Of a stretch of 64,000 nucleotides of DNA, positions 49,886 to 59,580 are shown piece by piece. The number at the start of each line of letters is the position of its first letter. Positions within the stretch are counted from its first letter, which is position 1. A program made the translations under genes and the position numbers. The stretch is taken from positions 1 through 64,000 of the forward strand of contig JAWKVX010000004.1 in NCBI GenBank assembly GCA_041397825.1, written 5' to 3'. Under the pieces are notes generated by a model that did not search any database, was not told the DNA's origin, and was given only the letters and a program-made list of their open reading frames with translations. Origin of the DNA: JANNSX01 sp041397825. GTDB lineage: Bacteria; Pseudomonadota; Alphaproteobacteria; Rhizobiales; Hyphomicrobiaceae.

Positions 49886-50125
49886 ATGCCTCAAGTCCTG
49901 CTGCAAGAGCTTGCCGAAGAGTTTCCAGAGCTCAAAGACAAGATCCAAAAACTCCAGGCGAACGACGTCCATTTCGCCAAGCTGGTTTCGAGCTACCGTG
50001 CCCTCGACCGGGAGATACATGACGTCGAGGAGCACGAGGTGAACGTCTCCGATGAGACGTTCGAGACCATGAAGAAACAGCGCCTCAGGTTGAAGGACGT
50101 GCTTTACGCGATGCTGAAGCACTGA
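49886..50125 (+). CDS. YdcH family (DUF465) small protein
   Basis: A 79-residue highly charged coiled-coil protein. The pattern FPELKDKIQKLQANDVHFAK, followed by LVSSYRALDREIHDVEE and ETFETMKKQRLRLKDVLYAM, is that of the YdcH family, widespread in proteobacteria with no firm function. ATG 49886 has GGTGAAGGA upstream at normal spacing; the frame is open further to 49733 without support. It is the only plus-strand gene in the last 20 kb and lies alone between minus-strand operons. Confidence 0.9.
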   Translation: MPQVLLQELAEEFPELKDKIQKLQANDVHFAKLVSSYRALDREIHDVEEHEVNVSDETFETMKKQRLRLKDVLYAMLKH

Positions 50126-50147
50126 ACCGGCCGAGCAAGCGGCAGGG

Positions 50148-51329
50148 CTACGCCGCCGTTCCGTGCGCGGACGCGTTCGGTGCCAATACGATTGCCCCCT
50201 CGGCGACCGGTTGTCCGCGGCGGAAACGGTCGACCGCAAACGGGCGGATGATGTCATGGGGCTCGTCGGCGGAGATCGAGAGCGCCATCAGCTCGGTCGT
50301 GCCGGCCGCGCCCGCGATGCCATAAGACCAACCTGTCGAGACCCAGAGATTTTCGAGGTCGGGATGACGGCCGGTGAGCGGCCCCCAATCGGGCGTTGCG
50401 AGCAACATGCCGGCCCAGTGCCGGAGGATGCGGAGCCGGGAGAAGGCCGGGAACATCTCGGCATAAATCTTGGCGGTCAGCGACATGACGGGCAGGTCGG
50501 TGGTCAGTGTATCCTGTGGCCGCTCCGGCACCTCCGAGCCGCCGACGATCTCGCCCCGCGCCGTCTGGTGCAGGTAGCAGAGCCGGTCGGGGAGAGCGAT
50601 GGCGGGCCTCAAGATTGGCCGGACCGGCTCTAACGCCATGGCCTCGATGCGCTGGGGAAAGGCATCGATGGCGACTCCGGCAAGCTTGGCGACGGCGGCA
50701 CTCTGGGCGCCGGCCGCGAGGAGCACGACGTCGGCCGGGATGCGCTCGCCGCCGGCGACCACACCAGTCACCCGCTTGCCGTCGCGCTCGATGGCCGTCA
50801 CGGCCTTGCCGTAGTCGACCGAGACGCCGATCCGTTTTGCGGCACTGAGGAATCCCTTCATTGCCGCGTGGTGGGGCGCGACGCCGCCGTCCTTCAGATT
50901 GACCGCCATGCGGACTGTTCTGGTATCGAGGCACGGCGCCAGCCGCGCGAGCTCGCCCGGCCCGATGATTTCGGATTGCAGGCCGAGCTCGCGATGCATG
51001 GGGACGGCGGGCTCGATGAGCTTTTGGGTCTTCTCGGTCTGCGCGACGATCAGATAGTTGCGGCGCGTATACATCACGTTCTCGCCGAGGAGGCGCGATA
51101 GCTCGATCCAGCGCCGGTTCGAGTGGGCGAAGAGCCGTGTCCATTCGTAGGATGCAAAGCCGCCGCGGACGAGCGTTCCATTTCGCCCCGAGGCGCCACT
51201 CTGGAAGTAGCCAGCATCCAGCACGCGCACGTTCGTGTGACCGAGAAGGGCCAGGTGAAAAGCGGTTCCGAGGCCATGGATGCCACCGCCGGTGATAACG
51301 ATCCGCCGGTCGAGGTTGGCTTTGCTCAT
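50148..51329 (-). CDS. FAD-dependent oxidoreductase, DAO family (OoxB/HcnC/SoxB-like subunit)
   Basis: A 393-residue flavoenzyme. The dinucleotide motif RIVITGGGIHGLGTAFHLAL is at residues 8-27, ADVVLLAAGAQSAAVAKLAG near residue 200, and the C-terminal GRHPDLENLWVSTGWSYGIA is the family's flavin-capping segment. It is the last gene of the amine operon and its start overlaps the stop of the OoxA/HcnB-like gene by 4 bases. The pair therefore probably forms a two-subunit amine or opine/imino-acid oxidase. Substrate unknown. Confidence 0.87.
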   Translation of the reverse strand: MSKANLDRRIVITGGGIHGLGTAFHLALLGHTNVRVLDAGYFQSGASGRNGTLVRGGFASYEWTRLFAHSNRRWIELSRLLGENVMYTRRNYLIVAQTEKTQKLIEPAVPMHRELGLQSEIIGPGELARLAPCLDTRTVRMAVNLKDGGVAPHHAAMKGFLSAAKRIGVSVDYGKAVTAIERDGKRVTGVVAGGERIPADVVLLAAGAQSAAVAKLAGVAIDAFPQRIEAMALEPVRPILRPAIALPDRLCYLHQTARGEIVGGSEVPERPQDTLTTDLPVMSLTAKIYAEMFPAFSRLRILRHWAGMLLATPDWGPLTGRHPDLENLWVSTGWSYGIAGAAGTTELMALSISADEPHDIIRPFAVDRFRRGQPVAEGAIVLAPNASAHGTAA

Positions 51330-52726
51330 TGCTGAGGCTCCACGAGGCCGTCGAGACCGGCGGCCTGCGCGACGGTCAGGCCCCGGCGGGGGCCGCGATG
51401 CGACGGCCGGTCGTCACCATAGAGTCCATCCGAGGCTTTCCGCATCAACGCGCGCAAGAGCTCCCAACAGGGCAGGCCCTGGCAGGGCCCCATGCCGCAG
51501 GAGGTTTGCCGCTTCAGCTCCTCGACGTGCGTCATGCCGGCCGCCATGAGATCGAGGATTTCGGCCCCCATGACGTCCATGCAGGGGCAGATGGCGGCAT
51601 GGCGCGCATCGGCGAGCGAGCCGACATGCACGGGCTCGTCCGGCAGCGCCGCTGAGCCGATGACGCGGACATGCGGAGGCAGCGCTTCGGCGCCGAGCCT
51701 GATCCGGCCGTTGGCGCTGGCCTGGAACGGCAGATTGGGATCGGCGACCCAGGGACCGGCATGCACGAGGGTCTCGCAGGCGATCCGGCGCCCGACATCG
51801 ACGGCGGCGACCGCGCCCCGTCCGACGATGCGCTCGAGCATGGTGATGGTGCTCACGATGGCGACGGTCTGTCCGAGTTCCCGCAGTCGGGCGGCCAGGC
51901 TGGTCTCGGCGCCGGTGCCCACAACGACGATGCGTCCGAGGTCGACATCGCGCTCGGCGAGTCGGAGCGCGGTCGGCGCATCCATGACGCCCGGCAGATC
52001 ATTCCCGGCGACGACCGGAGGCACCGAGCGCCGGCCGGTCGCCAGCACCAGCTCCGAGGTTTCGATGACGACGCCCGGCTGATCGGGATCGAGGGGCGCA
52101 GCGCCGATGAGGCGTCCGCCGCGGTAGACGCCGAAGGCCTCGAAGGGGGCAAGTGTCCGGATCGGCGCCGCCAGATCGTCAGCCGGCGGCCGTCGCGCGA
52201 TCACGACCACCTTGCGCCCCAGCCCCGCGAGCCGGCGGGCCTCTTCCGAGCCCGCACGCCCACCGCCGACGACCACCGCATCCGTCGAGAGTTTTTCTCC
52301 CGGCACGGTAGTCCGGGCAGGGGGCTCGGGTGACAGGCGCCCCTCCCCGGCAAGGAAGCTCATCAGCGCCTCCCAGCGCTCGAACCTGGCGGTGCCGCTG
52401 GGTAGCCATCGGGGGTGCTCGAAGCCGCCACGTACAAACTTCGCGGGAACCAGCCGCGCGAATTTTAGGAGGTCGAGCTTGGGGCCGGGCCAGACATTCT
52501 GAGATTGAACGCGCAGGCCATTGGTAGCCGGTCGTTGATCCAGACGCACGTTCGGCACGCCGTCGACCTCGGCGAGGATGCCTTTGACGAAACTCCCCGA
52601 ATAACCGAGCGGGCGGTGACGTTTGCGGGTCGTGCCGATCGCACGGATGCCATGGCGCAGCAAAGCGTCAGCCACCGTGTCGCCTTCGCGGGCTGGGATG
52701 GCGGTGCCGTTCCAGGAGATCTGCAT
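51326..52726 (-). CDS. OoxA/HcnB/SoxA-like oxidoreductase subunit with 2Fe-2S tail
   Basis: A 466-residue protein. Residues about 1-85 form the ubiquitin-like N-terminal domain of sarcosine oxidase alpha (EGDTVADALLRHGIRAIG, HRPLGYSGSF). An FAD/NAD-binding core (about 140-375) has DAVVVGGGRAGSEEARRLAG and IVVVGTGAETSLAARLREL. The C-terminal BFD-like cluster (about 388-430) has CPCMD and TSCGMGPCQGLPC, suitable for a 2Fe-2S centre. The long glycine-cleavage-like half of true SoxA is missing, so it is closer to opine oxidase OoxA or HcnB. ATG 52726 has a strong GAGGGGGAGG upstream. Overlaps the partner gene by 4 bases. Confidence 0.87.
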   Translation of the reverse strand: MQISWNGTAIPAREGDTVADALLRHGIRAIGTTRKRHRPLGYSGSFVKGILAEVDGVPNVRLDQRPATNGLRVQSQNVWPGPKLDLLKFARLVPAKFVRGGFEHPRWLPSGTARFERWEALMSFLAGEGRLSPEPPARTTVPGEKLSTDAVVVGGGRAGSEEARRLAGLGRKVVVIARRPPADDLAAPIRTLAPFEAFGVYRGGRLIGAAPLDPDQPGVVIETSELVLATGRRSVPPVVAGNDLPGVMDAPTALRLAERDVDLGRIVVVGTGAETSLAARLRELGQTVAIVSTITMLERIVGRGAVAAVDVGRRIACETLVHAGPWVADPNLPFQASANGRIRLGAEALPPHVRVIGSAALPDEPVHVGSLADARHAAICPCMDVMGAEILDLMAAGMTHVEELKRQTSCGMGPCQGLPCWELLRALMRKASDGLYGDDRPSHRGPRRGLTVAQAAGLDGLVEPQQ

Positions 52727-52736
52727 CGCCTCCCCC

Positions 52737-53168
52737 TCAGACAGGCCGGGTGCCAATGTCCTCGCTGAAGCGTAGCAGATAGCCGTCGGGGTCCTGAACC
52801 AGGAATTGGCGACAGCCGAGCAGGATTGCATCCCGGCGATACCAGGCCTCTTCGAGGTCCATGTAGAGAGAGAGGCCAAGCGTCAGGCATCGATTGCGCA
52901 TGGCTGTCGCATCGGTGCAGGCGATCTGAAGGTTGATGCCGCGACCGAACGGCCGCTCGAGTGGACCGGTGATCCATGACCGGTCGACCGGCTGTTCAAT
53001 CATGATCTGCGCGCCTTCGCGAACAAGGTAGGCGAACCGCTCCTCGGCTCTGCCGTAGAGCATCTGGAAACCAAGCACATCGCGGTAGAAGGCAAGGCTA
53101 CGGCCGAAGTCCGAGACTACGAGCTCCGGCACGAGAGCCGCCAAGTCGTCGCGGTCGGCATCAGGCAC
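52737..53168 (-). CDS. VOC (glyoxalase/bleomycin-resistance) family protein
   Basis: A 143-residue vicinal-oxygen-chelate protein with paired beta-alpha-beta-beta-beta modules: LVPELVVSDFGRSLAFYRDV, then LGFQMLYGR in the first, and CRQFLVQDPDGYLLRFSEDI in the second, carrying the usual Asp-Pro-Asp-Gly and Glu. Metal ligands (His/Gln/Glu) are only partly recognisable, so it may be a binding or resistance protein and not an enzyme. The gene overlaps the DMGDH-like gene upstream by 8 bases and precedes the OoxA-like gene by 10 bases. Confidence 0.88.
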   Translation of the reverse strand: MPDADRDDLAALVPELVVSDFGRSLAFYRDVLGFQMLYGRAEERFAYLVREGAQIMIEQPVDRSWITGPLERPFGRGINLQIACTDATAMRNRCLTLGLSLYMDLEEAWYRRDAILLGCRQFLVQDPDGYLLRFSEDIGTRPV

Positions 53169-55584
53169 GGAGCCGCTCTCCTTTGGGGTCGTAGAGGCAG
53201 CGTGGCCCGCGTATGGCCGAATAGGTATGGCCGAAGGCTTCGATCGTGAATGCGGTCTCCGTCGTCAGCTCGATGGGCAGATAGCCGAACGCGATCGTCC
53301 TACCGAGTGTGTGCCCGAAGCCGGCGCTCGTGGTCTGTCCGACGACAACGCTCTGGTGGAGAATGGTCTCTCCGCCATGGAAGGGGGCAAAACCCTCGAC
53401 GGTGAAAGAAGTGAGCTTGCGCCGCGGTCCCTCGGCCCTGATCCGGAGAAGCGCGTCGCGGCCGATGAAATCGCCCTTGTCCGACGCAACTGCGAAGCCT
53501 AGTCCGGCCTCGTAAGGGTTGTAGTCGGGCGAGATGTCGCCGGACCAGTAGAGATAGCCCTTCTCAAGCCGGCAGCTCTCGACGGCGCGATAGCCGGCAT
53601 TGGCGATCCCGTGGGCCTCTCCCGCCTGCCAGAGCGCGTCGTAGACATGGGCACCGGATTCGACCGGAATGTAGAGCTCATAGCCGAGTTCGCCAACGTA
53701 ACCGACGCGAACGATGCCGAGCCAGGTGTCGGCGACCTCGTGCCATTGGGCGCCGAGATAGGGCAGCGAGGCGCTCGAGAGATCGGCGCCGGTCAACGAC
53801 TGCAGCACGGACCGCGACTTCGGTCCGCAGATGTTGATGACGCACCAGGCGCCGGACTGATCCTCGACCGAAACCGATCCACCGGCCGGCAGGTTCCTCT
53901 TGATCCAGCCGGCATCGCGCACGCCGAAGCCGGCGCCGGTGATCAGATAGACGAGGTCGGGCGCGATGTGGAGGAGCGTGACATCCGCCTCGATGCCGCC
54001 GGCCTCGTTGCAGAGCTGGGTGTAGACGGCTTTGCCGGGCGACCCCGACAGATCATTGGCGGCGATGCGCTGGAGAGCGGCCTCCGTGCCCGGCCCGGAG
54101 ATTCGGAATTTCGAGAACGACGTCTGGTCGATCAGCGCGACCCGCTCGCGGATCGCCCGATGCTCGGCAGCCACCGCATCGAACCAGTTGGGCTTCGCCT
54201 CGAAGCTCGGACGGTCACGAGGCTCGGTTCCTCTGGGGGCGAACCAGTTGACCCGCTCCCAGCCATTTTTCGAGCCGAACACGGCGCCGGAGGCCTTGAG
54301 CCTGTCGTGGAGCGGACTCCGTCGCACGTCGCGGCCGGCTTCGGATTCCTCGCCGGGCCAGTGGATCTTGTAGTAGGCCCCGTAGGCCTCGATGGCGCGC
54401 GCCTCCAGGAAGCGGCTCTGCGCGTGAACGTGGGAGAAGCGCCGGACATCGAAGCTCCAGAGATCCATGCCGGCATCGCCGTCGAGGATCAGATTGGCCA
54501 TCGCTTCTCCGGCCCCCCCCGATGCGGCGATGCCTGCCGTGAAGCCACAGGCGACATAGAAATTGTCGAGCTCGGGCGCGAGCCCCATGATCGGCTCGCC
54601 GTCCGCAGAAACCGGGATGGGGCCGTTGATGACGGTCTGGATGCCGATCTCGTTCAGGACCGGCAGCCGCTCGGCGGCTGGAAGAGCAAAAAGCTCCAGT
54701 CGCTCCATGTTCGCCGGGAAGAGCTCGCGCGCGAACTCGAAAGGCGGGCGCGAATGCCAGCATGACCTCGTGCCGTCCTCCCAGCCGCCGATGGCGAAAG
54801 CGCCGACGTCGGGTTTCAAGTAGAAATTCTTGTCGGGGTCGCGCAAGGTCGTCAGGTCGGGCGGGAGATCGAGCTTCTTCTCGGTGACGAAATACTGATG
54901 CTCGACAACGCCGGCAGCGAGTGCCACACCCGCCATCTCGCCGACGCGCTTGGCCCAGAGACCGGCGCAGTTGACCAGAACCTCGCAACCGATCGAGCCG
55001 GCAGTCGTGACGGCGCCGAGCACTTTGCGGCCCTGCTTGACGATCTCCTCGACCTGTTCTCCTTCCCGGATGGAGACACCGCCTCTGCGGGCGACGGCCG
55101 CGTAGGCCTGGGCCAGCGCGTAAGGATCGATGTAACCGTCGGAAGGAATATAGGCCGCGCCGACGACGCCTTCGGTGGTGATGTAGGGGAAGCGGGCCTT
55201 GGCCTCCCCGGCGGACAGGGCGTGGCACTCGAAGCCGAAACTCTTGGCGAGCTGCATGGAGCGTCGGATCTCGCTCCAGCGTTCGGGACTTGCCGCGAGC
55301 CGGAGCGAGCCGACCTTCTTCCAGTCGATCGCCTGACCCGACTCGGCGCCGAGTCGGTCGAAGACAGCGACCGAGTTCTGCATCAATCGCGTCAGGTTCT
55401 TCTTGCCGCGGAGTTGCCCGACGAGGCCGGCGGCATGCCAGGTGGAGCCGTGCGTCAGCTGCGCCTTCTCGACGAGCGTGACATCCTTTACGCCGCGTCG
55501 CGCCAGCTGATAGGCGAGCGAGAGGCCGATGGCGCCACCGCCGATGATGAGAATGCGCGTGTGGGAGTCCGGAGAGAAGGTCAT
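53161..55584 (-). CDS. Dimethylglycine dehydrogenase-like FAD/THF flavoprotein (paralogue 1)
   Basis: An 807-residue fusion of a DAO-type FAD domain (about 1-375), a small FAO_M domain (about 378-430) and a GcvT-like tetrahydrofolate-binding aminomethyltransferase region (about 435-800). LIIGGGAIGLSLAYQLARRG binds FAD and HGSTWHAAGLVGQL holds the His that carries covalent FAD in mammalian DMGDH. The GcvT part shows GWERVNWFAP, DQTSFSKFRISGPGTEAAL and GELGYELYIPVESG. Such enzymes demethylate N-methyl amino acids and pass the one-carbon unit to folate. A second paralogue with the same layout is two genes upstream at 57120-59564, beyond the amidohydrolase gene. Confidence 0.92.
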   Translation of the reverse strand: MTFSPDSHTRILIIGGGAIGLSLAYQLARRGVKDVTLVEKAQLTHGSTWHAAGLVGQLRGKKNLTRLMQNSVAVFDRLGAESGQAIDWKKVGSLRLAASPERWSEIRRSMQLAKSFGFECHALSAGEAKARFPYITTEGVVGAAYIPSDGYIDPYALAQAYAAVARRGGVSIREGEQVEEIVKQGRKVLGAVTTAGSIGCEVLVNCAGLWAKRVGEMAGVALAAGVVEHQYFVTEKKLDLPPDLTTLRDPDKNFYLKPDVGAFAIGGWEDGTRSCWHSRPPFEFARELFPANMERLELFALPAAERLPVLNEIGIQTVINGPIPVSADGEPIMGLAPELDNFYVACGFTAGIAASGGAGEAMANLILDGDAGMDLWSFDVRRFSHVHAQSRFLEARAIEAYGAYYKIHWPGEESEAGRDVRRSPLHDRLKASGAVFGSKNGWERVNWFAPRGTEPRDRPSFEAKPNWFDAVAAEHRAIRERVALIDQTSFSKFRISGPGTEAALQRIAANDLSGSPGKAVYTQLCNEAGGIEADVTLLHIAPDLVYLITGAGFGVRDAGWIKRNLPAGGSVSVEDQSGAWCVINICGPKSRSVLQSLTGADLSSASLPYLGAQWHEVADTWLGIVRVGYVGELGYELYIPVESGAHVYDALWQAGEAHGIANAGYRAVESCRLEKGYLYWSGDISPDYNPYEAGLGFAVASDKGDFIGRDALLRIRAEGPRRKLTSFTVEGFAPFHGGETILHQSVVVGQTTSAGFGHTLGRTIAFGYLPIELTTETAFTIEAFGHTYSAIRGPRCLYDPKGERLRA

Positions 55585-55623
55585 TCGAGCGCCTGCTCCG
55601 AGGACAACATGCCGTTTGCCATG

Positions 55624-57099
55624 TCAACTCCACGCCTTGAAAGCGTTGGGATATGCCACGTCGAGTGGTTCGGGCCCGTTGTGGTAGTCGCCGAAGCGCG
55701 CCCAGGCCGCATTGGTCGATCGCCGGACGGCGGCGGTAAGCTCGGCCTCGTCCCAAGCCAGCACACGGCCGCCAGCCACCACCGTTCGCCCGTTGACGAT
55801 CACCCGGTCGACGAGATCGCCGTTCGCACAATGGATGAGGGCTTTGATGGGATCGAGGAAGGGGCCGATCCGCATGCGGTCGAGATCGACCAGCACGATG
55901 TCGGCCTTGGCACCGGGAGAAAGCCTGCCGAGATCTTCGCGACGAAGCGCCTTGGCGCCGCCGAGGGTGGCCGCATTGAAGACGTCGCGCGCCCGGCCGG
56001 CCTCGGGGCTGCGCTCGGCAAGCTTGCAGGCGATCGATGCGTATTTCAGCTCGTCGATGATGTCCTGGGGATAGCTATCGGTGCCGATGGACAGATTGAC
56101 TCCCTCAGCAAGGTAGCGATCGAAGCTCTCGAGCATCAAGCCGCGCCGGCTGAAGACGGCCGGGCAGTGCGCGACGCTCGCTCCCGATTGCGCCACGCGC
56201 CTGACGTCGCCGGGAAACGGATAGCAGGTCTGGCTGTGCCCGCTCGTGTAGAGACAATGACCGAGAATGACCTCAGGGCCGAGAAAGCCGATGCTGTCCA
56301 GATGCTCGATCGGCGTTCGCCCGGTTTCGCGCACTGTATCGTGGAATTCGACGATCGCTTCCGCGACATGCATCGTAATCGGCAGTTTGTGTGTCTCGGC
56401 TGCCCGCTTGGTGCGCCGGAGCAGCTCCGGCGTCGAAGTGTAGAGCTCGTAGGGCACGAGGATGGGGCGAATGAGATCGTCGTATTTGCCGTCGATCTCT
56501 TCGGCAAAGCGGATGGCGGCGTCCAGACCTTCGAGCCCGGCCTTCTCGTCCCAATGGCGGTTGAGGCGGCCGGCCTGATCATAGTAGTGGCTCGCGGAGG
56601 CGAAGCCTGGCGACGTATAGAGGCGAAGTCCGAGCTCTGCGGCCATCGCCGCAAGTCCGCCCGGGCCGCCGCCCATCTCGCCGCCCATCTCGACGACCGT
56701 GGTCGAGCCGAAGCGGAGGAGCGAGGCGAGGCTGTATTTGAGGGGTCCTTCCACCTCCTCGAAAGCGAACAGGTTTGGACCGCGAACGCCCTTCGAGGGC
56801 CAGTGGTTGAGGAAGCCTGAGCGAAAGAGATCGCGCCGACCGGCATCCAGCACCATGCGATCGCCCGCCTGCGAGCCGACATGGACATGTGTGTTGATGA
56901 GGCCGGGGATGACGAGATGCTTGCTGGCATCGATGATGGTACCTGTCTCGCCGTCATAATCCGGCCCGACATGGACGATGCAGTTACCCTCATAGACGAC
57001 GTAGCCGTCCTTCAGGATGCGATGCTCGCCCTGCTGATAACCGACGACGAGACCACCCTGGATGACGGTGCGCGGGTTCCCCTTGACAAGGTTTGGCAT
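55624..57099 (-). CDS. Amidohydrolase family protein (ATZ/TRZ, chlorohydrolase-like deaminase group)
   Basis: A 491-residue metal-dependent hydrolase. The metal ligands are visible: INTHVHVGSQAGD (HxH near residue 71), MHVAEAIVEFHD (His near residue 245), ILGHCLYTSGHS (His near 280) and LSIGTDSYPQD (Asp near 335). The C-terminal strand PGAKADIVLVDLDRMRIGP followed by VDRVIVNGRTVVAGG closes the composite domain. The family removes amino or chloro groups or opens rings in N-rich compounds. It lies between two DMGDH-like genes, so it may open or deaminate a cyclic or guanidino N-methyl compound. Substrate not readable. Confidence 0.9.
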   Translation of the reverse strand: MPNLVKGNPRTVIQGGLVVGYQQGEHRILKDGYVVYEGNCIVHVGPDYDGETGTIIDASKHLVIPGLINTHVHVGSQAGDRMVLDAGRRDLFRSGFLNHWPSKGVRGPNLFAFEEVEGPLKYSLASLLRFGSTTVVEMGGEMGGGPGGLAAMAAELGLRLYTSPGFASASHYYDQAGRLNRHWDEKAGLEGLDAAIRFAEEIDGKYDDLIRPILVPYELYTSTPELLRRTKRAAETHKLPITMHVAEAIVEFHDTVRETGRTPIEHLDSIGFLGPEVILGHCLYTSGHSQTCYPFPGDVRRVAQSGASVAHCPAVFSRRGLMLESFDRYLAEGVNLSIGTDSYPQDIIDELKYASIACKLAERSPEAGRARDVFNAATLGGAKALRREDLGRLSPGAKADIVLVDLDRMRIGPFLDPIKALIHCANGDLVDRVIVNGRTVVAGGRVLAWDEAELTAAVRRSTNAAWARFGDYHNGPEPLDVAYPNAFKAWS

Positions 57100-57119
57100 C
57101 GGCTACCTCCCTGACCGGA

Positions 57120-59564
57120 TCAGGCCTTGATGCGCCGCATCTCGGGATCGAGGAGCGGGGCGAAGTGAATCTCCGCCGGCACGATCTCGCTGGCGACCTC
57201 GAGACTGTACTTCCCTGCCCGGAGAAAGTCGTCTGTGACGCCCTCGGCATGACGGACGTAGCCGTAGCCGATGCTCTTGCCCACCGTGTAGCCCCAACCG
57301 CCGCTCGTCAGGTAGCCGACGGGCTGGCCATTGCGCAGGATCGTTTCGCGGCCGGTCAGGACCACGGACGGATCGGCGACGGTGAAGCACATCAATCGCT
57401 TCGGAAGCTGGGAGTTGACCGCCTTCTCGATGGCACCGCGGCCTAGGAAGTCGGTGCCCTGCTTCAGCTTGACGGCCCAGCCGAGGCCCGCCTCGAAGGG
57501 ATTGTCGTTCGGCGTGATGTCCGAGCCCCAGGCGCGATAGCCCTTCTCGAGGCGAAGGGTTTCCAGCGCGCGGTAGCCGGTGGGCCTGAGACCCAGAGGC
57601 CGGCCGGCGATCATCAATGCATCGTAGATGTCGCCGATAGCACCGATCGGCGCATGCAACTCGTAGCCGAGCTCACCGACATAGGTGATGCGGATCGCGC
57701 GAACGGAGGCGCCGGCAATGCCGATGATCCGCACATGGCCGAACGGGAAAGCGGCATTCGAGACGTCGGCTTCCGTCGCCTTGGCCAGGATGTCGCGGGC
57801 GCGGGGCCCCATCAGCGAGAGCGTGCCCCAGTCCTCCGTCACATCCAAGAGCCGGGCATCTAGGTTGGCACCGATATGGGCAGCGATCCAGGCAAAGTCG
57901 TGGGTCCGGAAGCCGGTGCCGGTGACGATGTAGAAGTGATCGTCGGCGAGGCGCGCCAGTGTCAGGTCGCATTCGATGCCGCCGCGGCTATTGAGCATCT
58001 GCGTGTAGGTGACGCGGCCGGGTGGGCGCGTCACGTCATTGGCGGCAATGAACGAGAGGGCTCTCTCGGAATCTGCGCCGCGAAACTCGAATTTGGCGAA
58101 CGAGGATTGATCGAACAGGCCGGCCGCCTCTCGCACCGCACGGTGCTCCTCGCCGACAGCGTCGAACCAGTTCTGACGGCCCATGGAGTAGAGGTCGCGT
58201 GTCTCGTCCTCTCGACGCGCGAACCAGTTCGGCCGCTCCCAGCCGAGCTTCGAGCCGAAGACGGCGCGTTCTGCCCTGAGACGCTCGTAGAGCGGTGAGA
58301 CGATCCTGGGGCGGGCCGAGGTGTACTCCTCCTGTGGCCAGACGATCGTGTAGTGCTTGCCATAGGCTTCCGTCGTGCGCTCGCGCACGAAGCCGTCATC
58401 GCCATGCAGACCGGAGAACCGGCGAATATCGGCCACCCAGAGATCCATCGGCTGCTCGCCGCTCATGACCCAGGAGGCCAGCGCCCAGCCGGCCCCGCCG
58501 GCCGAGGCGATGCCGAACGCATTGAAGCCGGTGCCGATGAAGAAGCCTTGGACCTCGGGCGCCTCGCCGAGCATGAACATGCCGTCCGGTGTGAAGCTCT
58601 CCGGACCGTTGATCATCTGCTTGATTCCGGCTGTCGAGAGCAGCGGCACGCGGCCGAGTGCCAACCGCATGGTGGGCTCGAAATGGTCCCAGTCCTCATC
58701 CAGGAGCTGGAACTCGAACGGATCGGGCACGCCATCGAGCGCCCAAGGTTTCGGGTTGGGCTCGTAGCCGCCCATGACCAGGCCACCGACCTCTTCCTTG
58801 TAGTAGGTGAGCCGATCTGGATCACGCAGCGTCGGCAGGTTGGCCGGCACACCGTCGATCCTCTCCGTGACGATGTACTGGTGCTGCATGGGCTGCAGCG
58901 GCACGTTGATACCGGCAAGTCGGCCGATCTCGCGCGACCACAGACCACTACACAGCACCACGCGTTCGCAGGCGATATCGCCCACGCTCGTCCTGACGCC
59001 AGCGACACGGCCGTCCCTGATGTCGAATCCGGTAACCCTGACGCCCTCGGCGATCCGGGCGCCGTGCATGCGCGCACCCTTGGCGAGCGACTGCGTGATG
59101 TCGGCCGGATTGGCCTGGCCGTCCGTCGGCAGGAAGGCCGCACCGACAAGATCATCGATGGTCATGATCGGCCACAGCTTCTGCGCTTCCTCGGGTGTCA
59201 GCAGATGCATGTCGAGACCGAAGGAGTGGGCTGTGGTCGCTTGCCGCTTGACCTCGATCCAGCGCTCGGTGTTGCAGGCGAGGCGGAGGCCGCCATTCTG
59301 CTTCCAGCCGGTGGCGAGGCCGGTCTCCGCCTCGAGCTTCGCGTAGAGCTCGACAGAGTATTTGAGCAAGCGTGTGACCGTCGCCGATGAGCGGAGCTGG
59401 CCGACCAGGCCTGCCGCGTGCCACGACGAGCCGTTCGTCAGCTTACCGCGTTCGACGAGCAGCACGTCGGCCTTGTGGTCTCGGGCGAGATGATAGGCGG
59501 TCGAGCAGCCGATGATGCCGCCGCCGATGACGACGACCTGGGCCTGAGTGGGAAGGCTGGCCAT
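57120..59564 (-). CDS. Dimethylglycine dehydrogenase-like FAD/THF flavoprotein (paralogue 2)
   Basis: An 814-residue paralogue of the enzyme at 53161 with the same order: FAD domain (VVVIGGGIIGCSTAYHLARD, GSSWHAAGLVGQLR with the flavin His), FAO_M domain (about 375-425, HYTIVWPQEEY) and a GcvT region (GWERPNWFARREDET, DQSSFAKFEFRGADSERALS, GELGYELHAPIG). The two differ at most positions, so they are old duplicates and probably act on successive N-methyl intermediates. It starts 16 bases after the phosphotransferase gene and precedes the amidohydrolase by 20 bases. Confidence 0.92.
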   Translation of the reverse strand: MASLPTQAQVVVIGGGIIGCSTAYHLARDHKADVLLVERGKLTNGSSWHAAGLVGQLRSSATVTRLLKYSVELYAKLEAETGLATGWKQNGGLRLACNTERWIEVKRQATTAHSFGLDMHLLTPEEAQKLWPIMTIDDLVGAAFLPTDGQANPADITQSLAKGARMHGARIAEGVRVTGFDIRDGRVAGVRTSVGDIACERVVLCSGLWSREIGRLAGINVPLQPMQHQYIVTERIDGVPANLPTLRDPDRLTYYKEEVGGLVMGGYEPNPKPWALDGVPDPFEFQLLDEDWDHFEPTMRLALGRVPLLSTAGIKQMINGPESFTPDGMFMLGEAPEVQGFFIGTGFNAFGIASAGGAGWALASWVMSGEQPMDLWVADIRRFSGLHGDDGFVRERTTEAYGKHYTIVWPQEEYTSARPRIVSPLYERLRAERAVFGSKLGWERPNWFARREDETRDLYSMGRQNWFDAVGEEHRAVREAAGLFDQSSFAKFEFRGADSERALSFIAANDVTRPPGRVTYTQMLNSRGGIECDLTLARLADDHFYIVTGTGFRTHDFAWIAAHIGANLDARLLDVTEDWGTLSLMGPRARDILAKATEADVSNAAFPFGHVRIIGIAGASVRAIRITYVGELGYELHAPIGAIGDIYDALMIAGRPLGLRPTGYRALETLRLEKGYRAWGSDITPNDNPFEAGLGWAVKLKQGTDFLGRGAIEKAVNSQLPKRLMCFTVADPSVVLTGRETILRNGQPVGYLTSGGWGYTVGKSIGYGYVRHAEGVTDDFLRAGKYSLEVASEIVPAEIHFAPLLDPEMRRIKA

Positions 59565-59580
59565 GGGGAAGCCCGGAGGA

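Noticed and set aside
53161..59564. Glycine riboswitch or glycine-cleavage operon
   Set aside because: The GcvT-like regions are fused to FAD domains as in DMGDH; there is no gcvH or gcvP, and gaps between genes are too short for a tandem riboswitch.
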